Counted from the first letter of the stretch, positions 1 to 8,805 are shown. The stretch is DNA of 18,131 nucleotides from CAYQUC01 sp964420605 (GCA_964420605.1 CAYQUC010000067.1:1-18131); one strand, 5' to 3'. Numbers and translations are program-made. Notes: generated by a model not told the origin, from the sequence alone.

Positions 1-2291
1 ATTCGGTGCAAGTGGATGTTGCTGGCACAGCTAATGCATTTGAATTAAATGCCGATTTAGAATACAGCCGTAACCAGGAACGTTATAGTTTTTTAAAGTG
101 GGGACAAAAAGCATTTTCAAATTTCGCCGTGGTACCACCTGACACCGGCATTGTTCATCAAGTAAATTTGGAACATTTAGCGCGTGTTGTATTTGATAAA
201 GAAAATAACGGTGTTTTACAAGCCTATCCAGATACCTTAGTCGGCACCGATTCGCATACCACCATGATTAATGGCCTAGGCGTACTCGGTTGGGGTGTTG
301 GTGGAATTGAAGCTGAAGCCGCTATGTTAGGACAACCGGTTTCGATGCTAATCCCACAAGTAGTTGGTTTTAAATTAACAGGTAAATTACCAGAAGGAAC
401 AACTGCAACAGATTTGGTATTAACCGTAGTCGAAATTTTACGTCAACACGGTGTTGTTGGAAAATTTGTTGAATTCTTTGGAGATGGCATGGTGCATTTA
501 CCATTAGCCGATCGTGCCACAATCGCCAATATGGCTCCAGAGTATGGTGCAACCTGTGGTATATTTCCAATTGATGCCGAAACCTTAAACTACATGCGTC
601 TCAGCGGTCGAAGTGAAGAGCAAGTAAAACTAACCGAAGAGTATGCAAAAGCACAAGGCATGTTCCACACGGAATCTACACCTCCAGCTGATTACACCAG
701 TATTGTTGAACTAGACATTAGTACTGTAGTACCTAGTTTATCAGGCCCCAAGCGCCCTCAAGACCGTGTTGAATTACGACAATCAAAATCAATGTTTAAT
801 ACTGCATTAACGAATTTAAATGCTGAACGAAACGCTAAAACGAAAATAATTAACACAACCATCAATGATCAAAATGTTGAAATGAAAGATGGTGCAGTTG
901 TCATTGCAGCAATTACTTCTTGTACCAATACCTCTAACCCCTCCGTCATGATTGGAGCAGGATTGGTCGCACAAAAAGCCAATAAGCTAGGCCTTAAAGT
1001 TCAACCTTGGGTTAAACCATCACTCGGACCGGGCTCCAGAGTTGTCACAGAATACCTCGATCGCGCTGGCCTCAGTTCTGAACTTGATAATCTAGGTTTC
1101 AATGTTGTTGGCTATGGCTGTACTACGTGTATTGGTAACTCCGGACCGCTAAATCCTATCGTTAGTAAAGCAATAAAAGAAGGTGATCTATCCGTGACCT
1201 CAGTCCTGTCAGGAAATCGAAATTTTGAAGGTCGGGTACACGCTGAAGTTAGAATGAATTATTTAGCATCACCGCCATTAGTCGTAGCGTATGCTCTCGC
1301 AGGAACAATGGATATTGATTTGTATAACGAAGCATTAGGACAAGACACCCAAGGCAATGATGTATTTTTAAAAGATATATGGCCATCGCAACATGAAGTA
1401 CAAGAAATAGTACAAAAAAATGTAACACGCGAACAATTTACTTCAAGCTATAAAAAAGTATACGAAGGCGAAACCCGCTGGAATAAACTAAGTTCACCCG
1501 AAGGTACCTTGTTTGATTGGTCCGATGAATCTACCTACATCCAATACCCACCTTATTTTACCAATATGTCCAAAACTCCAGGCACAGTAGACGATATAAA
1601 AAATGCTAGAGTATTAGCCCTGTTAGGTGATTCTGTTACAACGGATCACATTTCGCCTGCCGGTGCAATTAAAGCCGATAGCCCAGCTGGATTGTATTTA
1701 AAAAATCATGATGTTGATGTTAAAGATTTTAATTCCTATGGTTCTCGCCGTGGCAATCATGAAGTTATGATGCGCGGTACGTTCGCCAATATTCGTTTAC
1801 GCAATTTACTGGCTCCTGGCACTGAAGGTGGCATTACCTGTTTTCAACCCAGTGGTGAAGAAATGAGCATTTACGACGCATCGATGAAATACCAGGCCGA
1901 AGATACCGCTCTAGTGATCCTTGCAGGTAAAGAATATGGCTCGGGTTCTTCACGCGATTGGGCTGCTAAAGGTCCTAGTTTACTTGGAATTAATGCTGTA
2001 ATAGCAGAAAGCTACGAACGAATTCACCGTTCAAACTTAGTTGGAATGGGTATTGTGCCATTAGAATTTCCTAAAGGTGAGACCGCTAAATCACTGGGTT
2101 TAACTGGCAAAGAAATATTTTCAATCGAAGGTTTGGAAAATGGTGTAGCGAAAGAAGTCACCGTTACGGCCACTGATGATACTGGCAGTAAAACATTTAA
2201 AGCCAAAGTTCGTATTGATACACCACAGGAAATTGAATACATGCGTCACGGTGGTATTTTGAAATACGTACTTCGACAATTAGCAGCTTAA
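1..2291 (+). CDS. acnA: Aconitate hydratase A, 5'-truncated by the window edge
   Basis: Cytosolic [4Fe-4S] enzyme of the TCA and glyoxylate cycles that interconverts citrate and isocitrate through cis-aconitate. The reading frame is open to base 3. The GTG at 6 is an internal Val codon (S-V-Q-V-D, as in AcnA), so about 129 N-terminal residues lie outside the window. Counting from base 6, the cluster ligands are Cys306 (SCTNTS) and Cys372/Cys375 (GCTTCIGNSGP). Their 66- and 3-residue spacing matches E. coli AcnA Cys435/501/504. The swivel domain follows, with GDSVTTDHISPAG, YGSRRGNHEVMMRG and GKEYGSGSSRDWAAKG, and the C-terminus is complete. The long form with this domain order is the AcnA/IRP1 type rather than AcnB. 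The identification is close to certain from conserved blocks along the whole length. Transcription probably ends at the weak hairpin overlapping the stop codon. Confidence 0.98.
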   Translation, partial: SVQVDVAGTANAFELNADLEYSRNQERYSFLKWGQKAFSNFAVVPPDTGIVHQVNLEHLARVVFDKENNGVLQAYPDTLVGTDSHTTMINGLGVLGWGVGGIEAEAAMLGQPVSMLIPQVVGFKLTGKLPEGTTATDLVLTVVEILRQHGVVGKFVEFFGDGMVHLPLADRATIANMAPEYGATCGIFPIDAETLNYMRLSGRSEEQVKLTEEYAKAQGMFHTESTPPADYTSIVELDISTVVPSLSGPKRPQDRVELRQSKSMFNTALTNLNAERNAKTKIINTTINDQNVEMKDGAVVIAAITSCTNTSNPSVMIGAGLVAQKANKLGLKVQPWVKPSLGPGSRVVTEYLDRAGLSSELDNLGFNVVGYGCTTCIGNSGPLNPIVSKAIKEGDLSVTSVLSGNRNFEGRVHAEVRMNYLASPPLVVAYALAGTMDIDLYNEALGQDTQGNDVFLKDIWPSQHEVQEIVQKNVTREQFTSSYKKVYEGETRWNKLSSPEGTLFDWSDESTYIQYPPYFTNMSKTPGTVDDIKNARVLALLGDSVTTDHISPAGAIKADSPAGLYLKNHDVDVKDFNSYGSRRGNHEVMMRGTFANIRLRNLLAPGTEGGITCFQPSGEEMSIYDASMKYQAEDTALVILAGKEYGSGSSRDWAAKGPSLLGINAVIAESYERIHRSNLVGMGIVPLEFPKGETAKSLGLTGKEIFSIEGLENGVAKEVTVTATDDTGSKTFKAKVRIDTPQEIEYMRHGGILKYVLRQLAA

Positions 2292-2306
2292 CTGCTAAAT
2301 TTAATT
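2280..2306 (+). terminator. Possible weak terminator of acnA
   Basis: A perfect 7-bp inverted repeat, TTAGCAG (2280-2286) and CTGCTAA (2292-2298), has a 5-nt loop and overlaps the acnA stop codon. It is followed by a broken T-rich run (atttaattt). The stem is short and the U-tract interrupted, so termination may be inefficient. Confidence 0.35.
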
Positions 2307-2603
2307 TACTACTGAGTTACTTAAAAAGTACTACCATCAAGGCATAGTTAGAATAAATACTAATGCTAGGATTGGCTACTCCGATTTCCAAGCCGGGATG
2401 CTAAGTTGGAACTCATTTTATAAGTATGCTTTTCAAGTGCACTGTTAGTAAGTACCCTAATGCAGAATTAATTAATATTAATACAGCTCTGGATAATTAA
2501 ATAACTGAGCTACAAAAAACTCGAGTAACTATCTGTCACTGTTGAATTTCACAAGATAATATAGTTATAAATTAATTACTATTAACAAAAAGAAGATACG
2601 AAT
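2292..2603. other. acnA-purB intergenic region, 312 nt
   Basis: No convincing open reading frame or RNA gene is visible on either strand. It contains a short inverted repeat, TTCCAA (2386-2391) and TTGGAA (2406-2411), and a very AT-rich stretch near 2466-2485. A possible purB promoter lies at the right end. An unrecognised small RNA cannot be excluded, but no internal terminator-type hairpin supports one. Confidence 0.6.
2542..2571 (+). promoter_or_regulatory. Possible sigma-70 promoter of purB
   Basis: TTGAAT (2542-2547) is followed after 18 nt by TATAAA (2566-2571), about 32 nt before the purB ATG. A Shine-Dalgarno-like AGAAG lies about 8 nt before that ATG. In DNA this AT-rich, such matches occur often by chance, so the call rests mainly on position. 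Confidence 0.35.
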
Positions 2604-3971
2604 ATGAAACTTGCTGAACTTACTGCTATATCCCCGGTTGATGGTCGCTATGGACCAAAAACGATGGCACTTCGTCCAATTTTTAGCGAATATGGTTTAA
2701 TTAAATACCGTGTGATGATTGAAGTTCGCTGGTTACAGCATCTTTCTAAAATCTCAGACATAGCTGAGCTACCCGCCTTTAGTAAAGATGCGAGTGATTT
2801 ATTAGACAGTTTAGTCGATGATTTTTCTGAAGATGATGCTTATCAAGTTAAAAATATTGAACGAACAACCAATCACGATGTAAAAGCCGTTGAATACTTA
2901 CTGCGTGAAAAAATCATTAATAATAAAGAGATCCTTAAAGTAATCGAATTTTTTCATTTTGCCTTAACCTCCGAAGATATTAATAATTTAGCTTATGCAC
3001 TAATGTTACGCGATGCGCGTGACTTGGTGTTACTACCGGTAATTAGTGAAGTTACCGATAATATTCGTGAGCTTGCCTATAAATATGCGGATATACCAAT
3101 GCTTTCTCATACTCACGGACAACCTGCTAGCCCTACGACCGTCGGTAAAGAAATGGCCAATTTTGTATACCGATTAGATAGACAAAGAAAATGTTTAAAT
3201 GAATCACCTATATTAGGAAAAGTGAATGGTGCTGTCGGTAACTACAATGCACATTTATCAGCCTACCCTGATCTAAACTGGATTCAAATTTGTGAAGACT
3301 TTGTAACAAATCTGGGCTTAAGCTGGAATCCATACACCACTCAAATTGAACCTCATGACTATATAGCAGAGTTTTTTAATACTCTCTCTCAATATAATAA
3401 TATTTTGAATGACTTCAATGTCGATGTATGGACTTATATATCAATGGCCTATTTTAAACAGAAAACAATTAAAGGTGAGGTTGGATCATCTACCATGCCA
3501 CACAAAGTCAATCCAATTGATTTTGAAAACTCGGAAGGCAATCTAGGCCTAGCTAACGCTATATTTAATCATCTATCAAATAAATTAACGAAATCTCGTA
3601 TGCAACGTGATCTATCCGACTCTACTGTTATGCGTAATTTAGGCGTTGGACTTGGCCACTGTTTAATAGCATATCAATCAACCAAACGCGGTATCAGTAA
3701 ATTAGAAGTTAACGAAGAAAAACTGTTAGCCGACTTGGATAGTAACTGGGAAATTTTAGCTGAACCAATCCAAACTGTAATGCGCCGTTATGGCATTGAG
3801 AACCCCTATGAAAAATTAAAAGATCTCACCCGTGGTCATCGACTCGATGCAAAACAAATGAAAGCCTTTGTTGATAAATTAGATATCCCTGCAGATGCAA
3901 AAAAACGTTTAAAAGAATTAACACCATCCAGTTATCTTGGGGTTGCAAGTAAATTAGCAAAAGAAATATAG
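2604..3971 (+). CDS. purB: Adenylosuccinate lyase PurB
   Basis: Cytosolic homotetrameric lyase of the fumarase/aspartase superfamily. It acts twice in purine synthesis, releasing fumarate from SAICAR (giving AICAR) and from adenylosuccinate (giving AMP). The 455-residue product matches the usual length of the gammaproteobacterial enzyme (E. coli, 456). The N-terminus LTAISPVDGRYG is typical. The general-acid His171 lies in SHTHGQPAS. The mobile signature loop GSSTMPHKVNP carries the catalytic serine at 295/296. ERTTNHDVKAVEYLL, EPHDYIAE and the C-terminal EPIQTVMRRYG block are all present. The ATG at 2604 gives the family N-terminus and follows an AGAAG ribosome site. The gene appears to be its own transcription unit, with a weak promoter upstream and a strong hairpin terminator directly after the stop. 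It lacks its common E. coli neighbour hflD here. Confidence 0.98.
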   Translation: MKLAELTAISPVDGRYGPKTMALRPIFSEYGLIKYRVMIEVRWLQHLSKISDIAELPAFSKDASDLLDSLVDDFSEDDAYQVKNIERTTNHDVKAVEYLLREKIINNKEILKVIEFFHFALTSEDINNLAYALMLRDARDLVLLPVISEVTDNIRELAYKYADIPMLSHTHGQPASPTTVGKEMANFVYRLDRQRKCLNESPILGKVNGAVGNYNAHLSAYPDLNWIQICEDFVTNLGLSWNPYTTQIEPHDYIAEFFNTLSQYNNILNDFNVDVWTYISMAYFKQKTIKGEVGSSTMPHKVNPIDFENSEGNLGLANAIFNHLSNKLTKSRMQRDLSDSTVMRNLGVGLGHCLIAYQSTKRGISKLEVNEEKLLADLDSNWEILAEPIQTVMRRYGIENPYEKLKDLTRGHRLDAKQMKAFVDKLDIPADAKKRLKELTPSSYLGVASKLAKEI

Positions 3972-3977
3972 CCTATT

Positions 3978-4040
3978 AAATACTTCTCCACTTAGTCATT
4001 CTCCCCACCTTGGAGCTACTACCGGTGGAGAAGTATTTTT
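3978..4040 (+). terminator. Intrinsic terminator of purB with a long loop
   Basis: A perfect 14-bp inverted repeat (3978-3991 with 4025-4038, core ACTTCTCCAC/GTGGAGAAGT) ends in a run of five T at 4036-4040. The 33-nt loop contains a smaller CTCC/GGAG hairpin (4001-4004 with 4012-4015), so the structure may fold as a branched hairpin. It lies 7 nt after the purB stop codon. Confidence 0.75.
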
Positions 4041-4077
4041 ACTACTATTTAGTTGTAATTAAATTTATGTTATTTCA

Positions 4078-4497
4078 GTGAATGTAAAATGCGTCAATTT
4101 CGATGATTATTTTAATGAAATTAGTTTCATCAGAAACTGCGTATTTGTTAAAGAACAAAATATACCCATAGAACTAGAATGGGATGGCCAAGACCACAGC
4201 GCATTCCACTACCTGACTTTCACCAATAGCAATGACATAATTGCCTACGCTAGATTATATCCCTCTGGAAAACTGGGTAGAGTCGCTGTTTTAAAAGCTT
4301 GGCGTAACCAAGGTATTGGCAGCTTAATGATATCTACTATTTGTGATGAAGCACATACACACAATTTAACAGCAATACACTTATCTTCTCAAATTTCAGC
4401 CATGCCATTTTATACACAGCTAGGATTCCAAATAACTGGTGAGATATTGCTGGAGGCCGAAATAGAACATCAAGCGATGCACACAACACTAAAATAA
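4078..4497 (+). CDS. GNAT-family N-acetyltransferase
   Basis: Predicted cytosolic acetyl-CoA-dependent acyltransferase of 139 residues, with unknown acceptor. The N-terminal block FVKEQNIPIELEWDGQDHSAFHYL resembles the ElaA/YjcF-type GNAT subgroup. Motif A follows at about residues 70-90 (GRVAVLKAWRNQGIGSLM) and contains the pyrophosphate-binding Q/R-x-x-G-x-G loop. Motif B (MPFYTQLGFQITGE) and the terminal HQAMHTTL strand complete the fold. The start is GTG. An in-frame stop lies at 4060-4062 and no ATG follows until well inside the domain, so GTG is the only reasonable common start. No clear Shine-Dalgarno sequence precedes it. It heads a four-gene plus-strand run whose next gene begins 10 nt after its stop. 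Co-transcription with the M61 peptidase is inferred. The physiological substrate cannot be read from the sequence. Confidence 0.85.
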   Translation: MNVKCVNFDDYFNEISFIRNCVFVKEQNIPIELEWDGQDHSAFHYLTFTNSNDIIAYARLYPSGKLGRVAVLKAWRNQGIGSLMISTICDEAHTHNLTAIHLSSQISAMPFYTQLGFQITGEILLEAEIEHQAMHTTLK

Positions 4498-4507
4498 ACA
4501 CTTATAT

Positions 4508-5014
4508 ATGAAAAATATCTCTAAACTTGGTGAGAATCAGGACGTTATAACAGTCGACACTTGTACTGGACTTCGTTCACATATAATAAATATGGTTTCT
4601 CAAGCAACACAAACAATAAAAATCACATCGAGAAAAATGGATGCTCGATTAACAAATAATTCAGATTTCCTGAATGCCGTACGATCCTGTATCGTTGGCC
4701 ATTCTAATTTTGACTTTAAAATTTTAATTTATCAACTAGATGAATTTTTAAGTGAAAATCATCAGATATTAGAATTGTCACGCCGATTATCGAGTCGCAT
4801 AACAATCAGGGTATTAAAAAAAGAATATCACCATCATAATGATGAAGTCATATTAGTCGATGACACAGGCATTATTTATCGTGAGTTATCCGATAGATAC
4901 GACAGCGTAATCGAATACAACAATAAAAGAAAAAATTTAGAATTAACTCGACAGTTTAATGAAAATTGGGAACACGGGGTGCGAGATAATAATTTATACA
5001 GATTAAATATCTAA
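4508..5014 (+). CDS. Phospholipase-D-like-fold protein, catalytically degenerate
   Basis: A 168-residue soluble protein with no signal peptide or membrane segment. I do not recognise an assigned function. An N-terminal block (VDTCTGLRSHIINMVSQATQTIKITSRKMD) is followed by a strand-helix-strand pattern (FKILIYQLDEFLSENHQILELSRRL) and then HHHNDEVILVDDTGIIYRE. This resembles one half of a PLD-superfamily domain. At the place of the HxK(x4)D motif, an H and following D are seen (HHHNDEVILVDD) but the lysine is missing, so phosphodiesterase activity is doubtful. It may belong to the uncharacterised gammaproteobacterial DUF7931-type proteins, but that is from memory. The stop codon overlaps the next start by one base (TAATG), implying translational coupling. 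The PLD-like fold is inference from pattern only. Confidence 0.6.
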   Translation: MKNISKLGENQDVITVDTCTGLRSHIINMVSQATQTIKITSRKMDARLTNNSDFLNAVRSCIVGHSNFDFKILIYQLDEFLSENHQILELSRRLSSRITIRVLKKEYHHHNDEVILVDDTGIIYRELSDRYDSVIEYNNKRKNLELTRQFNENWEHGVRDNNLYRLNI

Positions 5015-5754
5015 TGCGGCATTTATTATTATTTTTTTTATTATTGTTACCTAGTTACACTTTCAGTCTTGATGAATTTAAAGTAACAACAATTCAATTA
5101 AAACACCGTTTAGCAAAAAATATAGTACCCTATCTTATGCCACATTTAGCAGAAGACGGAAAAATTACCTTTCTAGAAAAATCTATTACAGTACGGTCTC
5201 GAAAAACTAATTTTGATGAAATCATTGTCATTATTGGTGATATGGATCGTTATGATTATATTCAATTAATCATCTCCATTTCAATGAATATGCAAGCTGT
5301 TAATAATAAAAATACTAGAAGTATACAAGTAGGAACAAATACTTGGACTAAGATTAATTATGGGATAACATATTCAAAACGAGTTCGCGAAACACTAGAT
5401 AATGGTCAATTGGTAGAAAAAATAAAATCAATTCAAGTAACTGAAAGTTTTCAAGTTCATACCACAATTGATGACTCCAATAAAGTATTAACATTAAAGA
5501 TTAGAGCATCGCAAGATAATTCTAGCGATACCGTAAATAAAGATAACTTAGAACTCAATGAACTGGAAATGGCAGAATTATCAGCTACTAGCCTGACAAT
5601 AAAAGTTCAAGGAAAGATAAACCAGTGGATTAATTTAGGTAATGCAATAAACACTTTGTATCTCAACGACAATAATAGCGATAATAGTAATATTATTAAA
5701 GAACGACAACAACTCACCAGTAAAATGGGCATAAAGGTTCAATTATTACAATAA
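5014..5754 (+). CDS. Exported secretin N-domain (NolW-like) protein
   Basis: A 246-residue protein with a Sec signal peptide: MRH, a Leu/Phe-rich core to about residue 16, and probable cleavage after TFS-18. Residues about 22-75 (TIQLKHRLAKNIVPYLMPHL, then TVRSRKTNFDEIIVIIGDMDR) follow the N1/NolW pattern found before the barrel of type II/III and pilus secretins. That pattern is a Lk-x-r-A strand-helix, a Gly-containing turn, and a 'n-x-x-e-i-i-x-i-i-x-x-l-D' helix. The segment IQVGTNTWTKINYGI and the remaining beta-rich part resemble the start of a secretin core, but the protein is far too short for a pore. The likely location is the periplasm. It overlaps both neighbours by one base, coupling it to the PLD-like protein and the M61 peptidase. 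It may be a partner or scaffold rather than part of a secretion machine, since no other secretion gene is in view. Confidence 0.65.
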   Translation: MRHLLLFFLLLLPSYTFSLDEFKVTTIQLKHRLAKNIVPYLMPHLAEDGKITFLEKSITVRSRKTNFDEIIVIIGDMDRYDYIQLIISISMNMQAVNNKNTRSIQVGTNTWTKINYGITYSKRVRETLDNGQLVEKIKSIQVTESFQVHTTIDDSNKVLTLKIRASQDNSSDTVNKDNLELNELEMAELSATSLTIKVQGKINQWINLGNAINTLYLNDNNSDNSNIIKERQQLTSKMGIKVQLLQ

Positions 5755-7574
5755 TGATGAAAAATAATTTTCCTGTTAAATACTCCGTTATATGCAAAAA
5801 TCCTGAAGCTCACTTATTTGAAGTTAGCTGCTCAATACGCAAACCAAACCCAGAAGGCCAAACCATTTCACTACCTAATTGGATTCCGGGTAGTTACATG
5901 ATTCGAGATTTTGCTAGAAACATAACTAAAATCCGAGCTAAAAATGATTCAGGTAGTTTAAACCTGAATAAAATAAATAAAAATACCTGGTTATGCGAAA
6001 AGTCCTCATCTGAAATTATTATTCACTATAGTGTTTATGCCTTTGATCTTTCCGTCCGCTCGGCTCATCTTGACACCTCACATGCTTTTTTTAATGGTAC
6101 CAGTATGTTCTTAATGGTACAGGGTAATGAAGATATGCCCTGTTCTGTCGAGCTAATTAAACCGACAAAACCACACTATAAAAATTGGCAAGTGGCAACG
6201 ACACTTGCAAGCAGTTCATCTGACAATTATAACTTTGGATTATACCATGCTGCTAATTATGACGAATTAATCGATCACCCAGTTGAAATGGGAGAATTTA
6301 CAGTCATTAAATTTACGCCGAAAGACATAGAACATGAAATGGTTATTACCGGTCGACACAACACCGATCAGGTATTGTTAGCAGAACAACTTACTAAAAT
6401 ATGCAATACGCACATCGAATTATTTGGAGAGTTTCCAAATATTAATCGTTATTTATTTTTAACCATGGTCGTCAGCAATGGCTATGGAGGCTTAGAACAT
6501 CGAGCTTCAACCAGTTTAGTGTGTTCTAGAAAAGATTTAATAAATAGCAATAAATTAGAAATAACTAAAGAATACCGACAGTTTTTAGCACTGTGCAGTC
6601 ATGAGTATTTTCATACATGGAATGTTAAAAGAATAAAACCCGCAGCGTATTTACCCTATAATCTTGATTCTGAAATTTACACCCAGCAACTTTGGGCATT
6701 TGAAGGCATAACATCCTATTATGATGAATTAGCCTTAGCACGTTCGGGGGTCATCACCACTGAAAGTTATCTTGAGTTACTCAGTCAAACAATTACTCGA
6801 GTATATCGACAATATGGTCGCTTAACTCAATCCGTTGCTGACTCCAGTTTCGATGCTTGGACTAAATTTTACAAACAAGATGAAAATGCACCAAATGCTA
6901 TTGTAAGTTATTATACCAAAGGTACATTAATTGCATTATCACTTGATTTAACTATTCGTCACAAAACAAATAATGCGTTATCGTTAGACAATATCATGAA
7001 GTATTTATGGCTTGAATACGGCAAAAAAAATATCGGTCTTAAAGAAACAGAAATTGAAGATATAATCTCTAAATTAACCGACATTGATTTCACTTCATTT
7101 TTTAATAAATATTTATACGGAACCGAAGATCTACCTTTAAAAGAGTTATTCGAACATGTCGGTATCGATATACATTTTAGAGCGGCAGAAAGTCAAACTG
7201 ATCTTGGTGGTAAACAAGTTAAACCAAACTCTATAAACACAGTCTCGTTAGGAATTCGCACTAAATCATCAAATGGTCGAACAATAATACATCAAGTTTT
7301 AAATCATAGCTGTGCTCAACTTGCAGGTTTATCTGCAGGTGATGAACTTGTTTCATTCGATGGTTTAAAAATAACGAATTCAAATTTAAATAGTCTATTA
7401 TCAGAGTACCAACCAAACGACAAAGTCGAAATTTATGTTTTCCGTCGTGACGAACTACTAAAGTTTGAATTATGTCTACAAGCTCCTGAATTAGACACCT
7501 GCGTATTATCAATTAATTCTAATGTGTCCGATGAACAAAAAAAATTCAGAGCACAATGGTTACATTCCAGCTAA
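5754..7574 (+). CDS. M61-family glycyl aminopeptidase with PDZ domain
   Basis: Zinc metallopeptidase of 606 residues, the usual length for bacterial M61 proteins. Residues about 1-170 form the beta-sandwich domain (LPNWIPGSYMIRDFARNI is characteristic). The thermolysin-like catalytic domain carries HExxH at His283-Glu284...His287 (SHEYFHTWNVKRIKP) and the third zinc ligand Glu317 in AFEGITSYYDE. GGLEHRAST, about 37 residues upstream, is the substrate-binding GxxE(H/N) strand. A C-terminal PDZ domain spans about residues 490-580 (HSCAQLAGLSAGDELVSFDG). No signal peptide is seen, so the protein is probably cytoplasmic, as for many members. The family prefers N-terminal Gly or Ala. The start ATG overlaps the previous stop (TAATG), and a second ATG follows directly. 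The gene converges with the alcohol dehydrogenase, leaving 34 nt without a clear terminator. Confidence 0.92.
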   Translation: MMKNNFPVKYSVICKNPEAHLFEVSCSIRKPNPEGQTISLPNWIPGSYMIRDFARNITKIRAKNDSGSLNLNKINKNTWLCEKSSSEIIIHYSVYAFDLSVRSAHLDTSHAFFNGTSMFLMVQGNEDMPCSVELIKPTKPHYKNWQVATTLASSSSDNYNFGLYHAANYDELIDHPVEMGEFTVIKFTPKDIEHEMVITGRHNTDQVLLAEQLTKICNTHIELFGEFPNINRYLFLTMVVSNGYGGLEHRASTSLVCSRKDLINSNKLEITKEYRQFLALCSHEYFHTWNVKRIKPAAYLPYNLDSEIYTQQLWAFEGITSYYDELALARSGVITTESYLELLSQTITRVYRQYGRLTQSVADSSFDAWTKFYKQDENAPNAIVSYYTKGTLIALSLDLTIRHKTNNALSLDNIMKYLWLEYGKKNIGLKETEIEDIISKLTDIDFTSFFNKYLYGTEDLPLKELFEHVGIDIHFRAAESQTDLGGKQVKPNSINTVSLGIRTKSSNGRTIIHQVLNHSCAQLAGLSAGDELVSFDGLKITNSNLNSLLSEYQPNDKVEIYVFRRDELLKFELCLQAPELDTCVLSINSNVSDEQKKFRAQWLHSS

Positions 7575-7608
7575 TTTTGTGTTCTAAAATATTGTTGACT
7601 AGAGGTAT

Positions 7609-8805
7609 TTATAATCTTTTGTTTAATATAGATTTAATTTCATTATCAAGTAAAACTATCGGATTTGTTTTCATGCTACTACCACGACTATCGGAAATGA
7701 TTTTATCAAAGTCTTTTTGCTCGATACCATAATGAGATAACTTTGGTAATTCAAATAAAATAGTCCACTCATTTAATTGTCGAACTAATTCAGACAAAGA
7801 GTCCTGCATATTTAATGTATCATCTTTTGAAATAAGCCGACCAATTTGAGCGTATTTTTTTAGTGCGACATTATCTTTGTCACGTTGCATCATTGCACTA
7901 ATATTGACATGAGTTGCTTCGGCTAACAAAGTACCACAAACAACGCCATGAGGAATTGGATAAAATGCACCTAAAGGTGATGCCAAACCGTGAACCGAAC
8001 CAAGCCCAACTTGAGCTAAGGTAATACCAGAAATTAAAGAAGCATAAGCCATTTTATTTCGACCAGTAATGGCTTCATCAGTATCACCGCCCTGCCATGC
8101 AAAAAGGAACCCGTCAATAACCGCTTTTATGCCATCCAGGGCTAATGCGTCTGTAAAATCATTTGCTTTTATTGAAACATAAGATTCAATTAATTGAGTA
8201 AAAGCATCCATTCCATTTGCCGAAATTTGAGTAGCAGAGCAACTTTTTAATAGTTCAGAGTCAACTATCGCTATGTTGGGAACTAATGTTTCATGCCTAA
8301 ACGATTTTTTATAACCACTGGGACCACGCTCACTAATGACAGCATTTTTAGTTGCCTCACTTCCTGTGCCTGCAGTTGTTGGTACAGCGATGAATGGTAA
8401 TGCCGGTCCAGAATATTGAAGACCTTTTCCAACACCTTCTAGATGATCTAGTACTGAATTTCCAAAAGGTAATAAACCGGCTATAGCTTTAGCTGCATCT
8501 AAAACACTGCCGCCACCAATTCCGATCACAACATCAACAGCAAGTTGTTTATATTCAGCAACTGCTCCATCGATCAATTGAGTTGAGGGTTCATCGCTGA
8601 CATGAAAAATGCTGAAATTGATATTTAATTTTTTAAGTGCAGACTGTAACTCTTGCCAGTATTGAGTATCACAAAAAGATGTTGCTCCAGTCACAATTAA
8701 AGCAGTTTTACCAAACTGAATGATGTTGTCTGGTAATTGCGTTATGGTACCTTTGCCAAATATAATTTGAGGTAGTGTCGAAATTTGAAATTGAGCTAAT
8801 GTCAT
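7609..8805 (-). CDS. Iron-containing (group III) alcohol dehydrogenase, atypical metal site
   Basis: NAD(P)-dependent alcohol/aldehyde oxidoreductase of 398 residues, the usual family length. The dinucleotide-binding block VVIGIGGGSVLDAAKAIA, the AVPTTAGTGSEAT strand and the C-terminal metal domain are in order. The metal ligands of FucO-type enzymes are Asp-His-His-His. Here Asp200 (NGMDAFTQ), His272 (GSVHGLASPLGAFY) and His286 (PIPHGVVCG) are kept, but the second ligand is Gln204 (CAA codon at 8194-8196). Gln at this place may define a clade rather than an inactive enzyme. The substrate is not predictable. The ATG at 8805 has no obvious Shine-Dalgarno. The gene stands alone, and the palindrome at 8858-8885 lies 53-80 nt upstream of its start and could be its operator. 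Confidence 0.9.
   Translation of the reverse strand: MTLAQFQISTLPQIIFGKGTITQLPDNIIQFGKTALIVTGATSFCDTQYWQELQSALKKLNINFSIFHVSDEPSTQLIDGAVAEYKQLAVDVVIGIGGGSVLDAAKAIAGLLPFGNSVLDHLEGVGKGLQYSGPALPFIAVPTTAGTGSEATKNAVISERGPSGYKKSFRHETLVPNIAIVDSELLKSCSATQISANGMDAFTQLIESYVSIKANDFTDALALDGIKAVIDGFLFAWQGGDTDEAITGRNKMAYASLISGITLAQVGLGSVHGLASPLGAFYPIPHGVVCGTLLAEATHVNISAMMQRDKDNVALKKYAQIGRLISKDDTLNMQDSLSELVRQLNEWTILFELPKLSHYGIEQKDFDKIISDSRGSSMKTNPIVLLDNEIKSILNKRL

Noticed and set aside
6..2291. GTG at base 6 as a true start of aconitase
   Set aside because: The frame is open upstream and the residues match an internal segment of AcnA, so this is truncation by the window.
2386..2411. TTCCAA/TTGGAA inverted repeat in the acnA-purB gap
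   Set aside because: The arms are short, with no U-tract and no nearby promoter element. It is expected by chance at this length.
6193..6208. Second sigma-54-like sequence (TGGCAAC...TTGC) inside the M61 gene
   Set aside because: GG and GC are 11 nt apart instead of 10, and the site is within a coding region.
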